Positions 1-14,741 of a DNA stretch of 64,000 nt are shown here, one piece after another. The translations under genes were made by a program, and so were the position numbers. The stretch's first letter is position 1. Each line of letters begins with the position of its first letter. The notes below the pieces were generated by a model. The model saw only the letters and a list, made by a program, of their open reading frames with translations. It did not search any database and had not been told where the DNA came from. Source of the stretch: Metarhizium brunneum (lineage: Eukaryota > Ascomycota > Sordariomycetes > Hypocreales > Clavicipitaceae); NCBI RefSeq assembly GCF_013426205.1, contig NC_089423.1, forward strand, positions 2,046,001 to 2,110,000, read 5' to 3'.

Positions 1-78
1 CGCTTTCGTGGCTTCGGGTGTCTCCAGAGCGTTCGCAACTGAGGACGAGAGAGATTCCTGTGTCCCATTAGAGGCCAT
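1..78 (-). CDS. Possible N-terminus of a gene leaving the left edge (partial)
   Basis: An ATG in a good fungal context (AACCATGG) at 78-76 on the minus strand opens a frame that stays open for 26 codons to the window edge. The translation is rich in Ser, Thr, Ala and Glu, as is common for disordered N-termini of fungal proteins. Twenty-six open codons are expected by chance fairly often, so this is only a candidate. No domain is visible and no function is proposed. If real, its promoter lies in 79-500. Confidence 0.3.
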   Translation of the reverse strand, partial: MASNGTQESLSSSVANALETPEATKA

Positions 79-1485
79 GGTTGCTAGATGCCGTGGCACA
101 GCTCTTTGGTTAGCTTGGTCGTGACGGAGGTGGTCGGGGCTTTGATCGCATCACAAAGCTTCTGTCCGGCGACAGCTTCCCCCCGAGCCCAGTTAAAATA
201 AATGAGTAAGATACAGGGCAGACAGTGTTCAAGTTCCTATGCGACGGGCTGTCTGAGGAAGTTGGTTGAAGAGAGACCACGACTAAAAGGTGAGGGAAGG
301 GAAATGAAGGGTATGTGAAGTCAATCAGTGACTCTTCCAAGTTGCGATGGCGTCAATTCAATGGCGTGGCATTGGCCCACCCCACAGGGTGCGAAGTCGG
401 CGGGGCAGGGAGCTCCTGCCAGATGTCCATCTTTTTGACAGCTCTTGACCCCTGTCTCCGCTATCCGGCACCGGTTGAACTTAGCCGCAGCCTGAGGAAG
501 GAGCCGCCCACTGACTCTTACAGGGGGCGGGGCGGGCGAGTCCACGCCTGAACCTCGATTTCGACATGCACCAGACATGTCAATGGCCCCAGTTGCTTGC
601 GACTCTAAACCACACCGCTCCTTTCTCCGGTGATACTGGAACCTGACATGGAGAACTTCTGAATAGACTCACCGAACACATTGCCAGGCAAATGTTTCCC
701 ATCCACAGCTACAACCGTCTGCTGTTCTCGGCCTCTTGCTTCTTCAAATCGAATTCTGTCACAACCGCGACAGCCTCCACCTGACGCCCAGGCTGGCTCG
801 GATTCGGGTGTCGTTTTGGCGGCCGTCATCTCGCCGTCTCTTGATGATTTCCAATGAAGATTTCGGATCAAAGAAAATTTAAGGTCTACCATTTCCTTGG
901 GAACGGGAGATTCGGCAGTCTGTCTTTATGTACATGACTGAAGCACACATCTCGGGCCAGGTCATGGTCTTTGCGGGTCAGAATGTCTATGATTCTGCTC
1001 TGATCTTTGTGGTCAGTGAAATGCCAGTGGCTGAAAACGCGCTGGGTTTGACTTGATGCCCTTATCCTTGTCGTTCCGCCTCAGCGTCTGCTTAGTCAGG
1101 GACTTTACATGCTCATGTTCTATCAATGGCTACAGAAGTGATGTAAGTTAATGCAAACACTACACAAAACGGAAGCAAACGCTGCCCAATGTGCTTTCCT
1201 CCCTGCCTCACTGCGTTCCCGTGTTTTCTGAACAATTTCCTCGCAGGTTCGTTGCTCACAGAGTACGTCTTGACCATTGACATGCTACAGGTCCTAACAA
1301 TAGTTTAGAATTTACTATGCTACACTTCTTGGCCACGTGTGTGTCTTACTAGTTGGTATGAAAATTTCAGAATGTTTATCATTATTCATGTATACATGGA
1401 TCGGTCAACTTCTGCAGGCTGGATGTGACCACCCTCCTATATCGCACCTCCGAAAGTTGGGTCGCCCTACCTATCGACCCTACAA
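79..1485. other. Intergenic, no gene seen
   Basis: Only short chance ORFs on both strands, none with recognisable protein character, and no RNA gene or repeat that I can see. It would hold the promoter of the left-edge candidate and the 3' UTR of the beta-galactosidase gene. Confidence 0.6.
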
Positions 1486-5481
<3,996 letters not shown>

Positions 5482-5997
5482 ATGAAAGCAACGGTCATCC
5501 AAGCTCCAGAATGGCCCGATCACATGGTCAAGCCTCTCATATTCCTCGCCGGAACCACCACGCCAACGGCAGACGGCGACTGGCGTCAAAGACTCGTCAA
5601 CCGTCTCTCTCAATACCCCGTCACGTTCCTCGACCCGACAAACAAGAATTGGGACTCAACCTGGACAGAAGACTTCTCCGACACCCGCTGGACAAGGCAA
5701 ATCAGATGGGAGCTGGACCTCCAGGAGCAAGCCGACATCGTCGTGGTCTTCTTTCATGAGAGCACTCTGGCGCCAGTCAGCCTGCTGGAGTTGGGCATGC
5801 ATGCCCGGTCGGGAAAGGCTATAGCGTGCGCAATGCCGGGCTATGCGAAACGCGGAAACGTTCAGGCCGCCTGCGGCATGTATGATGGTGAATTTGTGAC
5901 CAGCGAGGAGGAGTTGGCTCAGGCGGTTGAAAGCAGGTTGAGGGACCGGTTCAAGCTTGGCAATATTGAAGCCACTGCCGGGCTTAGGGGTGATTGA
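5482..5997 (+). CDS. Nucleoside 2-deoxyribosyltransferase-like protein
   Basis: 171 aa, single exon. It resembles the small Rossmann-like nucleoside 2-deoxyribosyltransferase-like family common in fungi (Nuc_deoxyrib_tr_2 type). Visible family features are the N-terminal FLAGTT strand-loop (about residues 17-22), the DPTNKNWD segment, the WTRQIRWEL helix, the ADIVVVFF strand, and the LLELGMHA motif that in the family carries the catalytic Glu. Known members transfer deoxyribose between bases; the substrate here is unknown. I chose the ATG at 5482 because the conserved fold begins right after it. An upstream in-frame ATG at 5425 and open frame to 5215 add only low-complexity sequence. It is divergent from the beta-galactosidase gene. 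Confidence 0.8.
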   Translation: MKATVIQAPEWPDHMVKPLIFLAGTTTPTADGDWRQRLVNRLSQYPVTFLDPTNKNWDSTWTEDFSDTRWTRQIRWELDLQEQADIVVVFFHESTLAPVSLLELGMHARSGKAIACAMPGYAKRGNVQAACGMYDGEFVTSEEELAQAVESRLRDRFKLGNIEATAGLRGD

Positions 5998-7060
5998 TTG
6001 ATGAAGGTTTCCTCAAGACATCATACCTATAGTAGACAAGATACTTCCCAGTGTTTCCGCCAACATGACAAGAATGCGGCATCTCTGCACCAGCTGGGAC
6101 CGTTGATCATGGTGGGCTTTGTTGGACGCACGCCGGCATTGACTACTATCTTGTGCATGGTCCTGGGAGCCAAGGGTAAGGATTGTAAGGAGGATAACTG
6201 AGGCTCATAGCCCCGGACATCGACACGGAGTACAGGGTACCTTATCCATGGGCCGACGACTTCCAGCATCTGAGTTACCGTCCATCGCACAACAAAGGCG
6301 GCCTGTATACCCAGTCCTTTGGTCAAGTTCCATGGGCACGAAATTGGTGGAGTTCTAGACTGAGCGCTTTCCACACTAACGCGTTTTCTTCTTATCCACA
6401 AGACTTTGCTCGAGAGTCAAGACACGTTTTGTGGCCCGCCAACTTCCAACTTGGAATTACCCTGTGGTCAATGCTGCCTTTGGCGGATTCAGTGACAAGA
6501 CACGCCACCCTGTGATAGAGCCTGAGATTTAGAAACACAGGTGAAGGAGGCAACCTTCTGAAAAGACGGAGAGATATTTCAGCGTCGTATAATTGAGCAG
6601 ACGCAATGCACATTCAGACAAAAGTGCAGATGTGAATGTTGCGCCCGATAGCCAAGATTAACAAGGAGATTCCGTTGTCCATGGGTGACGATGATGTGGC
6701 CTGCGACTTGTTCGACTCGTGCGGGGACCCAATAAGCTAATCGATATGTTGTATGTATGTATGTACGTACCAGTGACTGGACCCTTCTCACCACTTGCAA
6801 TGTTGGGCATTTTTGACCATTCAAACTTGACATGTCGATTGGACTTGACCCCACATGCACACTCTGCCACTTTTCTGCCACACTTCTGAGCCTTCTCCCA
6901 CTACGACTTGACCGGGGTAGCAACAACACCAACTTCAACCAGTGCGCAGCCTCCAGTTCTCCCATTGTTCATCTTCCCTGTTGCGGGATACCTTGCACTG
7001 TACTCTGTATTGATACCAATTGCTCATCTGACACTGCAAGTTCGCTCTAGCTTTTTTACA
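5998..7060. other. Intergenic, promoter side of the RGG-protein gene
   Basis: About 1 kb with no supported gene. A short GTAT microsatellite sits at 6751-6770. The frame of the downstream gene is open upstream to about 6908 but begins only with a non-ATG codon, and I read that part as 5' UTR. Confidence 0.6.
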
Positions 7061-8413
7061 ATGGAGGACCAGTTCGGCGGCCGAACCGATGATGACCTCT
7101 TCTACGATGACTTCGAGCCCGTCGACAGCGAGCCCATCGTGGTCCAGGAAGAAGCGCCGTATATTCAGGAACCATCGCCTGTTGCTCCTGTTGCTCCTGC
7201 TGCGCCTGTAGCTCCAGAGCCTGCACAAGCAAGACAATCCAAGCCCAGGAAGTCGTCGCCACCCGCTCAAGCCCCGAACAGCAATGCGCCGTCCCCGTCG
7301 CCGTCACCATCGTCGTCGCAGCCGCCGCAGTCACAGTCACAGTCACAGACCCAGCCCCAGTCCAAGGGCGGCAATCTCTCCTCATCACGCTTCGCTCGCA
7401 AGGGAAACTTCAATATGAGGCAGCAGTCTACGCCGCCGCCGCCACCACCACCAGCAACTAAATCGCCTGCGCCACCCAAGGAATCTAAAGAAAAGGAACA
7501 TGGCCAGGAAAGAGAAAAGGATACCAAAGGCGACAAGGAAAAGGACGGCACCCCACCACCCAATGCGCCCACAGCTCCTGCAAAGGATAAGAAACCTCAA
7601 GCCCCCTCACAGAATACAGCTGCGAATGCGGAGGCACGACTTCAATCCGGCGCCAACCCGCGTCAGAAACTTACCGAGGAGGAACTTGCCGCCAAGATGG
7701 AAAAGATGAAACTGCTGTCAGCAGAGAAGACGCGTCAGTTTGAGAGAGCTGAAAAGGACGAACAACAGCATGCTCAGGCGTATGCCAAGGGCATGGAAGA
7801 AGCCCGCAAGCGGAGAGCAGAAGAAGCGGAACGAAGACGCCGGGGAGAAGAGGAGAAGCGCAAGCTCGATGATGAACGTGCAAAGAACCGTGAGCGCAAG
7901 CTCAAAGCCATGGGTATGAAAGAAGGTGGCTGGGACGAGGGCAAGGAGGCCATTCTGGAGGAAGAAGCCAGAAGGGGCTTCAAGGGAGCAAACGGTGGTA
8001 TTAGAGGCACCAAGCGTGGCGGCCTCGGAGGCAGTCGATATTCTCGAGAAGTAGACGATCAACCCGACGTGGACCGCTTCCTGGATGACCAGCAGCGCAG
8101 CAGGGGAAGGGGACGTGGTGGTGGTGGACGTGGAGGTGGTCGCGGACGAGGCAGTGGTCGAGGAGGGTTTGATGGCTCATTGCCGAAACCAAATGACAGC
8201 AGTGCACCCGCGCCTTCTCTCAACGTGGAAGATTTCCCAGCACTGCCCTCAGATGGAACCAGGAAGCCAACTGGACCGATTGCGCCGGTCGCATACCCAC
8301 GGAAAGCCGCACCAGCCCCTATCCCGGCCTTGCCATCACCATCTCCTGCCGGCGGCAAATGGGACGATGAGATGGAGGCCCTGGATGAGCTTAAGCAGCA
8401 AGGGGAGTCATAG
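7061..8413 (+). CDS. RGG-rich, coiled-coil low-complexity protein (putative RNA-associated)
   Basis: 450 aa, single exon, starting at an ATG followed by an acidic N-terminus with DDDLFYDDFEPV. The middle carries Pro/Ala and Ser/Gln runs, then poly-Pro. Next is a long charged alpha-helical stretch rich in Glu, Lys and Arg (about residues 205-300). Then comes an Arg-Gly box (about 345-375) with tandem RGRG/RGGG units. A conserved-looking short motif, LNVEDFPALP, follows at about residue 392. RGG boxes typically bind RNA or are methylated by arginine methyltransferases. The EDFPALP element resembles short linear motifs in translation and mRNA-decay proteins. I recognise no globular domain and cannot name an orthologue, so the RNA role is inferred. 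It converges on LUC7. Confidence 0.85.
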   Translation: MEDQFGGRTDDDLFYDDFEPVDSEPIVVQEEAPYIQEPSPVAPVAPAAPVAPEPAQARQSKPRKSSPPAQAPNSNAPSPSPSPSSSQPPQSQSQSQTQPQSKGGNLSSSRFARKGNFNMRQQSTPPPPPPPATKSPAPPKESKEKEHGQEREKDTKGDKEKDGTPPPNAPTAPAKDKKPQAPSQNTAANAEARLQSGANPRQKLTEEELAAKMEKMKLLSAEKTRQFERAEKDEQQHAQAYAKGMEEARKRRAEEAERRRRGEEEKRKLDDERAKNRERKLKAMGMKEGGWDEGKEAILEEEARRGFKGANGGIRGTKRGGLGGSRYSREVDDQPDVDRFLDDQQRSRGRGRGGGGRGGGRGRGSGRGGFDGSLPKPNDSSAPAPSLNVEDFPALPSDGTRKPTGPIAPVAYPRKAAPAPIPALPSPSPAGGKWDDEMEALDELKQQGES

Positions 8414-8932
8414 CTGTTGTGGGACAGAGATTACAGGCACAATAGAATGAGTGGGCGGGTATTATGGGACACGGGTAAAAGTGTCATGACAGATGTATGA
8501 TTTGGATACCTACCTCTATGCTGGGAGAGCAAAAGAACAAAGAATGAGTGATGAGCGGGAGCAATTGGATACATGTAATCAGAAGCGGCAAAACACAACG
8601 TTAATATGTGAATCTCTTGTGAGACAAGCCCAAATGTAGTTGGCATATCAAGCCGCAACTCTTTCATCACTTCTTCAGGGCCGACACGCACAGGGTTAAG
8701 TTGGTCCAAGTACAATGAATCTCCTATATCGAAGGGTATTTTCCTCCCTGAATGCATATTCTTCAGGTAACGCCAGAGTTGATATGCGACTCGCCCATAA
8801 AACCAGCAAAATGATCTTACTCCGTAAGCATAACAAATGGTAACAAAACCCGCCTCTTAACGCCAAACACCCTGGTCTGTCACAAGACTGCTCACAGACC
8901 AAAAGACGATCCCCCATGGCAGTCGCATACCT
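8414..8932. other. Convergent 3' intergenic region
   Basis: 3' flanks of the RGG-protein gene (+) and LUC7 (-). No gene is seen. It contains one copy of the recurring 9-mer, as TACTCCGTA, at 8818-8826. Confidence 0.6.
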
Positions 8933-9813
8933 TTACCACCGTCTGCCTCCCCTTCCGCTCCTATAACCTCCAGCCCTCGGGCCCCTTGGTCCTCCCATCC
9001 CCCCTCCAGGACCATCATCCCCATCCATCATCCCCTGTCTCTGCCTACTCTTCAGCTCCCTCGGGAACGCATCGTACGTCTTCCGCATAGACGCATACCC
9101 CAGATGCATCTTGCCATAAAAGTGATCCGCTAGCCGGCGATCGTTATCTAATCTACTTAGATATGCGCCACAGACATCGCACACTTGGAGCTTCTGGTGG
9201 CCAGAAGGGCCAGACGTATCGGAAAGCGCCTTGAGCTCCTTTTCCTTTTCGACTTTTAGCTGCATGGTCTGCTTGATGCGGAAATTCTCGTCGACGGCGC
9301 GGGAGACTTCGTTCATGGAAGCGAGGACTTCGACTTCCAGCTGGCCGTTGGCTATTGAGGCCGCAAGCTCGGAGATGGTTTTCAGCTATTGCCATGGGGG
9401 TTAGCATTGTGGCGCTCTCCACGCTTGCAACGCAGGTCAGGATGGAGGCATAATACCAAAACGTTTGTTTGTCGGATCTCATCAGGCGTCTTCTCGAGCC
9501 TCTTTTGCGCGGCGTCGATTCGTCGATTGCAATCGTCAATGTACTTTTGCAGGTCGCGCATGTAGTCGTAGTCGAATCCATATCTCTGCTTCTCCCGATC
9601 CGACAGGGCCTCGTACTCGACTTTCAACGGTTCAGAGTGCACTTTGGGACACTGGCCCAGGTCCTGCTTTGTGTTGGTGAAGAGGTCGTGCGGACAGGTG
9701 CCTACAAGATAGGACCGGCAGACTTTGGGATCTGTGAGGGAGAGTTGAGCGGCGCGCGAGGTGGACTGGTGGCCCATGAGCTGCTCGAGCAGCTTTCTTT
9801 GCTCGGCGGCCAT
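8933..9813 (-). CDS. LUC7: LUC7-like U1 snRNP component
   Basis: Helps U1 snRNP select 5' splice sites; nuclear. Two exons, 9813-9457 and 9385-8933, separated by a 71-nt intron (GTATTA...TAG, with a perfect TGCTAAC branch point). The spliced product is 269 aa, within the family's usual range. The N-terminus has the conserved MAAEQRKLLEQLMG block. It is followed by a CCCH zinc finger (Cys in VCRSYLVGTCPHD and GQCPKVH) and a coiled coil. Next is a second, C2H2-type finger (VCDVCGAYL ... DHFYGKMH) and a Gly/Arg-rich tail. The reading frame is open further upstream, but only after a non-ATG codon. The start at 9813 gives the family N-terminus. It is divergent from GPI16. Confidence 0.95.
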
Positions 9814-10339
9814 GATTGCTGGATCCGCACCTGGTGGACTATTGTATACAGAAGTGCGAGGCGCGAGCTTGACCGACAGTGTTGATATGATGGTGTGGTC
9901 ACTGGTGAGGCGGTGCTCTTTTCGGAGCTGCTTCAGTTGCTTCAAAGACTGGTGGAATGGATGCTCTGCCCCATCTCACCGCCTGCCAGGGATCCACGTT
10001 TCTGCCCAGACCAAATGTTCCGGCTGGTCAAGCCACGAGTCGATCTCGAGCCAAGGATTAAGCCATCAATAATGTCCAGTTGCTCCACGTCGCCTGTCGG
10101 CATCTCCAGCTTTCGAGTCGTGATGACTTCCTGACCGGGTTCCTCAACTCTTATAAACTTGGCGCGGTATACGCGACATGTCCATGTTACTGCAACCGCG
10201 CAGATAGTTCCATTCTTTGACTATCTGCCTTGATTTCTTTCTTTCCCCCCTTTTTTTATCTTGTTGTTCTCTTCTCCATTTAGCCACTTCGACCCAACCT
10301 CGCCTTCGTCGTTAAATAGATACATACGAGATTCGCGAG
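9814..10339. promoter_or_regulatory. Divergent promoter region, LUC7 / GPI16
   Basis: 526 bases between two housekeeping genes. A TATAAA lies at 10152-10157, oriented towards GPI16. It is followed by a pyrimidine-rich tract at about 10228-10280, typical of fungal core promoters. No other feature is seen. Confidence 0.5.
10152..10157 (+). promoter_or_regulatory. TATA box candidate for GPI16
   Basis: TATAAA, 183 bp upstream of the GPI16 ATG and upstream of a CT-rich tract. Position and orientation fit, but no transcript data are available. Confidence 0.4.
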
Positions 10340-12156
10340 ATGCGTCCCTGTCTGACGCCGTTATTGGCATCTCTTGTCCCCGGACTTGCCGCCGCCGCCG
10401 CCGCCGACTACCACGAGCTACTTACTCTGCGCCCATTGCCATTCTCCCAGCTTCTTGCAAGCTTTAATTTCAAATCAAATTCGTCCATAGCCGATTTTGA
10501 GGCGCACAACTTCCGATTGTTCCCCCGGTCACTCGGCCAGATTCTCGAGTACGCGGGCACACGAGAGCTCCATCTGCGGTTCACATTGGGACGGTGGGAC
10601 GCGGAGACATGGGGGGCACGACCTTGGGACGGCACAAAGGAGGGCGGCACCGGTGTTGAGTTGTGGGCGTGGATGGATGCTGAAACCGATCAACAGGCAG
10701 ATGAGAACTGGCTGACCTTGACGAATGCCCTTTCGGGGTTATTTTGCGCCAGTCTCAACTTCATTGATGGGACGAGGACTGTACGACCAGCTCTTTCATT
10801 TCAACCGGAGGGTCATCATTCGAGCGAGACGTTGGCCAAGACACGATTGTTACATGGCGTTCTGCCACATGAGGTGGTGTGTACGGAGAACCTGACGCCT
10901 TTTTTGAAGTTATTGCCATGTCATGGGAAGGCAGGCATTGCAAGTCTATTGGATGGTCACAAGTTGTTTGATTCGTCATTTCAGAGCATGGCCATCGACG
11001 TGAAGCCCATTTGTGACCAGAGTGGCGATTGTGTGCTACAGATGGAGCAGACGATTGATATGGTTATGGACGTCAACCGATCCAAGAGGCCGAGGGGTAT
11101 GTCGCCGCAAGAACACGACACAACTCCTTACATTGACTAACCATGTACGCAGATAACCCTATCCCACGACCGCCTCCTACTCATGAACTAGTCTGCGACA
11201 CCTCCAAGTCCTACCACGACGATGATCATTGCTTCCCAGCCGACCACCTCAACGGCCAAGACTGGACACTTTCTCAAATCTTTGGCCGCCCCATGAAAGG
11301 CACATGTCCTCTTGCCGACGCGCAGGTGCCTCCCGTGTGTCTCCAAGTCCCCGATTCACGAGTCGTCTACGCCTCGGAAGGCTCCGCCGAAATCAAGGAT
11401 GAGAATGGCATGTCCAGATGCTACACAATCCCACCCCAAAGTGAATTCGCGCTTGTCCTCCCCAAATCCGAAGCCAAGACCCCCGAAGAAGCAGCAAAGG
11501 AACTCGTCGAACCTGTACAGCCCCTCCTCTACGCAGAACGCAGCTTCACTGGCCACGGCCAGGAACACGGCGGCGTCCAAGCCATCCTCACCAACCCCAA
11601 CAATGTAGAAGTCGAATTCGTCTATCTTGAATCTCTCCCCTGGTTCATGCGCATCTACCTACACACCTTGTCAACCCGTATTTCATCCTCGGCTGCCCCG
11701 ACGACCAATTCCTCGGAACTCATCAAGCAGATCCATTACCGCCCTGCGCTGGACCGCTCCCGCGGCACCCAGCTCGAACTGCTGATGCGCATCCCACCGA
11801 GATGCACTGTTTTCCTCACATATGACTTTGAAAAGGCCATCTTGCGCTATACAGAGTACCCGCCAGATGCCAATCGCGGCTTCGACGTCGCAGCGGCCGT
11901 GATTCGCACTCTCGAGCCCCAAGTTATGAATCTCCGTACCACGAGTTTACTCCTGTACCTGCCGACGCCGGACTTTAGCATGCCGTACAACGTGATTATC
12001 TTCACGTCGACGGCTATTGCACTTGCCTTTGGCGGGCTGTATAATATCCTTGTGAGGAGGTTAGTTGGCGCGGACGAGGTCGCGAGTCCCATGGCGAAGT
12101 GGAAGTTGAGGAATCTCTTGAGCAAGTTTCAGAAGAGAGGAATTGGCAGGCAATAA
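10340..12156 (+). CDS. GPI16: GPI transamidase component GPI16 (PIG-T)
   Basis: Subunit of the ER GPI-transamidase that attaches GPI anchors to secretory proteins. Two exons, 10340-11096 and 11153-12156. The 56-nt intron (GTATGT...CAG) carries a TTGACTAAC branch point. The spliced product is 586 aa, the normal family length. A signal peptide spans residues 1-22. The lumenal part has the family segments LTLRPLP, RELHLRFTLGRWD, WAWMD, LSGLFCASLNFID and the LHGVLPHEVVCTENLTPFLKLLPC block. Cysteines in that block correspond to those that link PIG-T to the catalytic subunit. One C-terminal membrane span (about 536-558) precedes a short basic tail. GPI anchoring is relevant to the GPI-like C-terminus of the PIR protein elsewhere in the window. 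Confidence 0.95.
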
Positions 12157-12685
12157 AATTATTGGGCGGCAGGCATAATATAATCTCTTCTTTTTCAGCA
12201 CCCGGGATGGCATGATGAATTATATACGGTGTGATTTTTTGCACGTATACGTTGCACCTCGTGAGTGATGCTGAAGAGATTCATGACTTTACAGGACAAA
12301 TGCATAGCTCGCCATGGCCGACGCATTGGGAGGAGCTGAAGTTGTTCAAGACGCTCATCCAGACATTACACCATGCCACGGCCTATACTATACGCGGGTC
12401 ATATCGTCTCAGTCATATACATATATATATTGATGTTTATAAACTTCCAAAGTGGGAAAATATACAGATTCATAAATCTTCGTCGGACGCACTGGTCTTT
12501 TTTATCTGTTGAAAACTCACGCGGCCCGCCGCCCTCTAACCACACACCGAAACCTCGCGCCTCTCCCAGTGCAACGCAATAAATTCGCTCAATCTCACAG
12601 ACAGAAATGCTTCCTTGCTCATCGACGACATTGCCCTCTACCACTTCTCTCAGCGCAGCAGATTCGAGACATGGCATCGCACTTT
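12157..12685. other. Convergent 3' intergenic region
   Basis: 3' flanks of GPI16 (+) and the fungalysin gene (-). There is a short AT-repeat (CATATATATAT-like) around 12418-12430. No gene is seen. Confidence 0.6.
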
Positions 12686-14611
12686 TTAGCAACCGGCCGG
12701 GACGGTGAAGTCCTCGGTGCGGTTGCGACCACCGTTGTATCTGGCGTTTTCGCCGAGACCACGCTTGGCAAAGGCCTTCCAGAGCAGGCACTTGTTGGCG
12801 GAGCCAGTGAGCTTCTTGTCTGCGTCGAGGATGGCGTCTCGCGCAGATACCATGCTAGGGTTGCACGGCTGGATGGCCATGCCGCCCATGACGAGCTTCA
12901 TGGTGAGGAAGCGGCCGTCCTTGGGGACACGCTTGTCGTCAAAGGTGGGGTACTTGTCGGCGGTGATGCCGTGCTCGTCAACAAGGTTCCAGAAGACCTC
13001 GTAGAGGGTATTGGCCCAGATCTCACCCATGGCGTGGACCTCGTTCTTCTCGTTGGCAGAGGCGTAGGTGTAGGGGTTCGTCTGGATGTTGGTGGAGTAG
13101 GGGAAGGACCGGATGCCCTTGGGTTTGTTGGAGACCCAAACACCGAGAGGGAAGTCCTTGGTGCGCGTGTCGTTGGCCTTGGCGAGGACGGCAACGGCCA
13201 TGAAGTCGGACCAGCCCTCTCCCATGCCTCCGGACTCGAGACCATTGAGGCAGCCCGAGTTCGCAGGGCCGCCGGTCAGGCGGGTGGACAGGCCGTGGGT
13301 GTACTCGTGGAGAACGACGTCAGAGTCAAAGGCGCAATCGCGTTGGGGGCTGGCCAGAGTCCACATGTACATTCTCATGCGAGCGCGCGAGCCATCGGGA
13401 GGTGTGGCAAAGTTGGCATTGTTAGTACCGCTGCCGTCCTGGGAGTTGAGGACGACGAAGTCATTGCCCTTGCCTCCCTTGCCGTTGTTGTTGGTCTGGA
13501 AGTTACCGGCGGCCTCGTTGAAGCCCAAGGTGTAAAGCAAGTCGTGATAGGTGTTGGCGGTGTAGAATAACTGAGTGATGGAGGCATCCTGGTATTCGGT
13601 GCTGTTGGACTGGGTAGGGGAGTAGTTGTACTCAAACTTGCGATCAGCGGAAGTTGGGCGGTAACTGTTGGCGAAGTCGTTGGTATTGTTGTGGCCATCG
13701 CGGTTGGTCTGAGCAACGGCATTATTGCCCCAGAGGGTGGTGTAGTCCTGGGAGCCATCGCCGAACCAGGTGAATGGGGAGGCATCGACGTTCCATGGGT
13801 CAGTCTGGACAGAGCGAGCGCCTTCAGTAGGATCGTTGATGGTCCAGGGATAGACCTGCAAAGTAGCGAATTCGGAGACGAAGTCAACAACGCCGTGAAC
13901 GTCCTTGCTGTTGTCGGCATCAATATACGTCAACAGCCAATTGTCCATGACATCAGTCTCAACTCTCCAGGCCAATGCCAGCGAGCCATCATCCTTGGTG
14001 AGGTAAACCAGCTTGGCCGCGGGATCGCTGACAGCACCCGAGGTTCCTTTGAAGGTGTAAGTCTCAGCACCTTCCATAGCCTCTGACGTGGCGTCGGTGG
14101 GATTGACAGGGAGCGCAAGGATATCGACAACGGCCTTCAAAGCGTTGACGGGATCAGTAAATCCACGCTTTTGTATGGGGCTCTCAGGAGGAATCTCGCC
14201 ATTGTAGAAGCTGTTTCCGTAAGAGAAGATGGTGCTGTCAGGGTTGACATTGACGTTGAAATCAGCATTGTCGATATCAATGCCGTGGACAGTCTGCTTG
14301 AAGTTGACGTGGGCAAGGCCATCGGTGTCGACATAGTGATCGTCAACAACACGGAACTCAGCGTCAGGGAGAACAGTCTTGACCAGCTGGGTGGCAGAAC
14401 TGACGTAGTCTCCTCGCTTCTGTATGCTGCTGATGGCTGGGTCTGATTCGGCCTGTGTTGAAACTGTGTATTCTGATGATCCTGGCATACGGAACTGGCT
14501 CACGTCAACGCCACGCTTACCAAGAGAGGCCTCGTTGGCGTGGTGTCTTTGAGGATGTGCCAGAACGTTGGCGGCCAGGCCAGTGAGGCCCAGAATGGCT
14601 GCAGACTTCAT
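12686..14611 (-). CDS. Extracellular metalloproteinase, fungalysin family (M36)
   Basis: Secreted zinc endopeptidase that degrades extracellular protein. Single exon, 641 aa, the full family length. A signal peptide (about 1-19) is followed by an FTP-type inhibitory propeptide (about 80-240) and the M36 catalytic domain. The zinc site is complete: HEYTH at residues 435-439 and a Glu in GMGEGWSD at about 465. The C-terminus ends in VPAGC. Codon use is strongly C/G-biased at third positions, as in highly expressed fungal genes. This also produces a 353-aa antisense shadow frame. A TATAAA lies 125 bp upstream. The gene faces an 8.9-kb gene-free interval. Homologues are secreted by saprotrophic, insect-pathogenic and animal-pathogenic fungi. 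Confidence 0.96.
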   Translation of the reverse strand: MKSAAILGLTGLAANVLAHPQRHHANEASLGKRGVDVSQFRMPGSSEYTVSTQAESDPAISSIQKRGDYVSSATQLVKTVLPDAEFRVVDDHYVDTDGLAHVNFKQTVHGIDIDNADFNVNVNPDSTIFSYGNSFYNGEIPPESPIQKRGFTDPVNALKAVVDILALPVNPTDATSEAMEGAETYTFKGTSGAVSDPAAKLVYLTKDDGSLALAWRVETDVMDNWLLTYIDADNSKDVHGVVDFVSEFATLQVYPWTINDPTEGARSVQTDPWNVDASPFTWFGDGSQDYTTLWGNNAVAQTNRDGHNNTNDFANSYRPTSADRKFEYNYSPTQSNSTEYQDASITQLFYTANTYHDLLYTLGFNEAAGNFQTNNNGKGGKGNDFVVLNSQDGSGTNNANFATPPDGSRARMRMYMWTLASPQRDCAFDSDVVLHEYTHGLSTRLTGGPANSGCLNGLESGGMGEGWSDFMAVAVLAKANDTRTKDFPLGVWVSNKPKGIRSFPYSTNIQTNPYTYASANEKNEVHAMGEIWANTLYEVFWNLVDEHGITADKYPTFDDKRVPKDGRFLTMKLVMGGMAIQPCNPSMVSARDAILDADKKLTGSANKCLLWKAFAKRGLGENARYNGGRNRTEDFTVPAGC

Positions 14612-14735
14612 GCTGAATAGTATATATGAATAGTAAAACGATATAGGTTGCTTTCTGACCTGAATAGGTATCTGAGCTGAACCTGGTATAATCTGCCTTG
14701 GGAACTTTTACATTTCCGGGGATTCTCGTCCCGAC

Positions 14736-14741
14736 TTTATA
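14736..14741 (-). promoter_or_regulatory. TATA box candidate for the fungalysin gene
   Basis: TATAAA on the minus strand, 125 bp upstream of the start codon, which suits an inducible secreted-protease promoter. Confidence 0.5.

Noticed and set aside
6751..6770. GTAT/GTAC repeat as a regulatory site
   Set aside because: Ordinary short microsatellite. No other support.
12509..13570. 353-codon open frame on the + strand opposite the fungalysin gene
   Set aside because: It mirrors the G/C third-position bias of the true gene and its translation is Gly/Val-rich without domain features. The fungalysin reading has a full catalytic domain.
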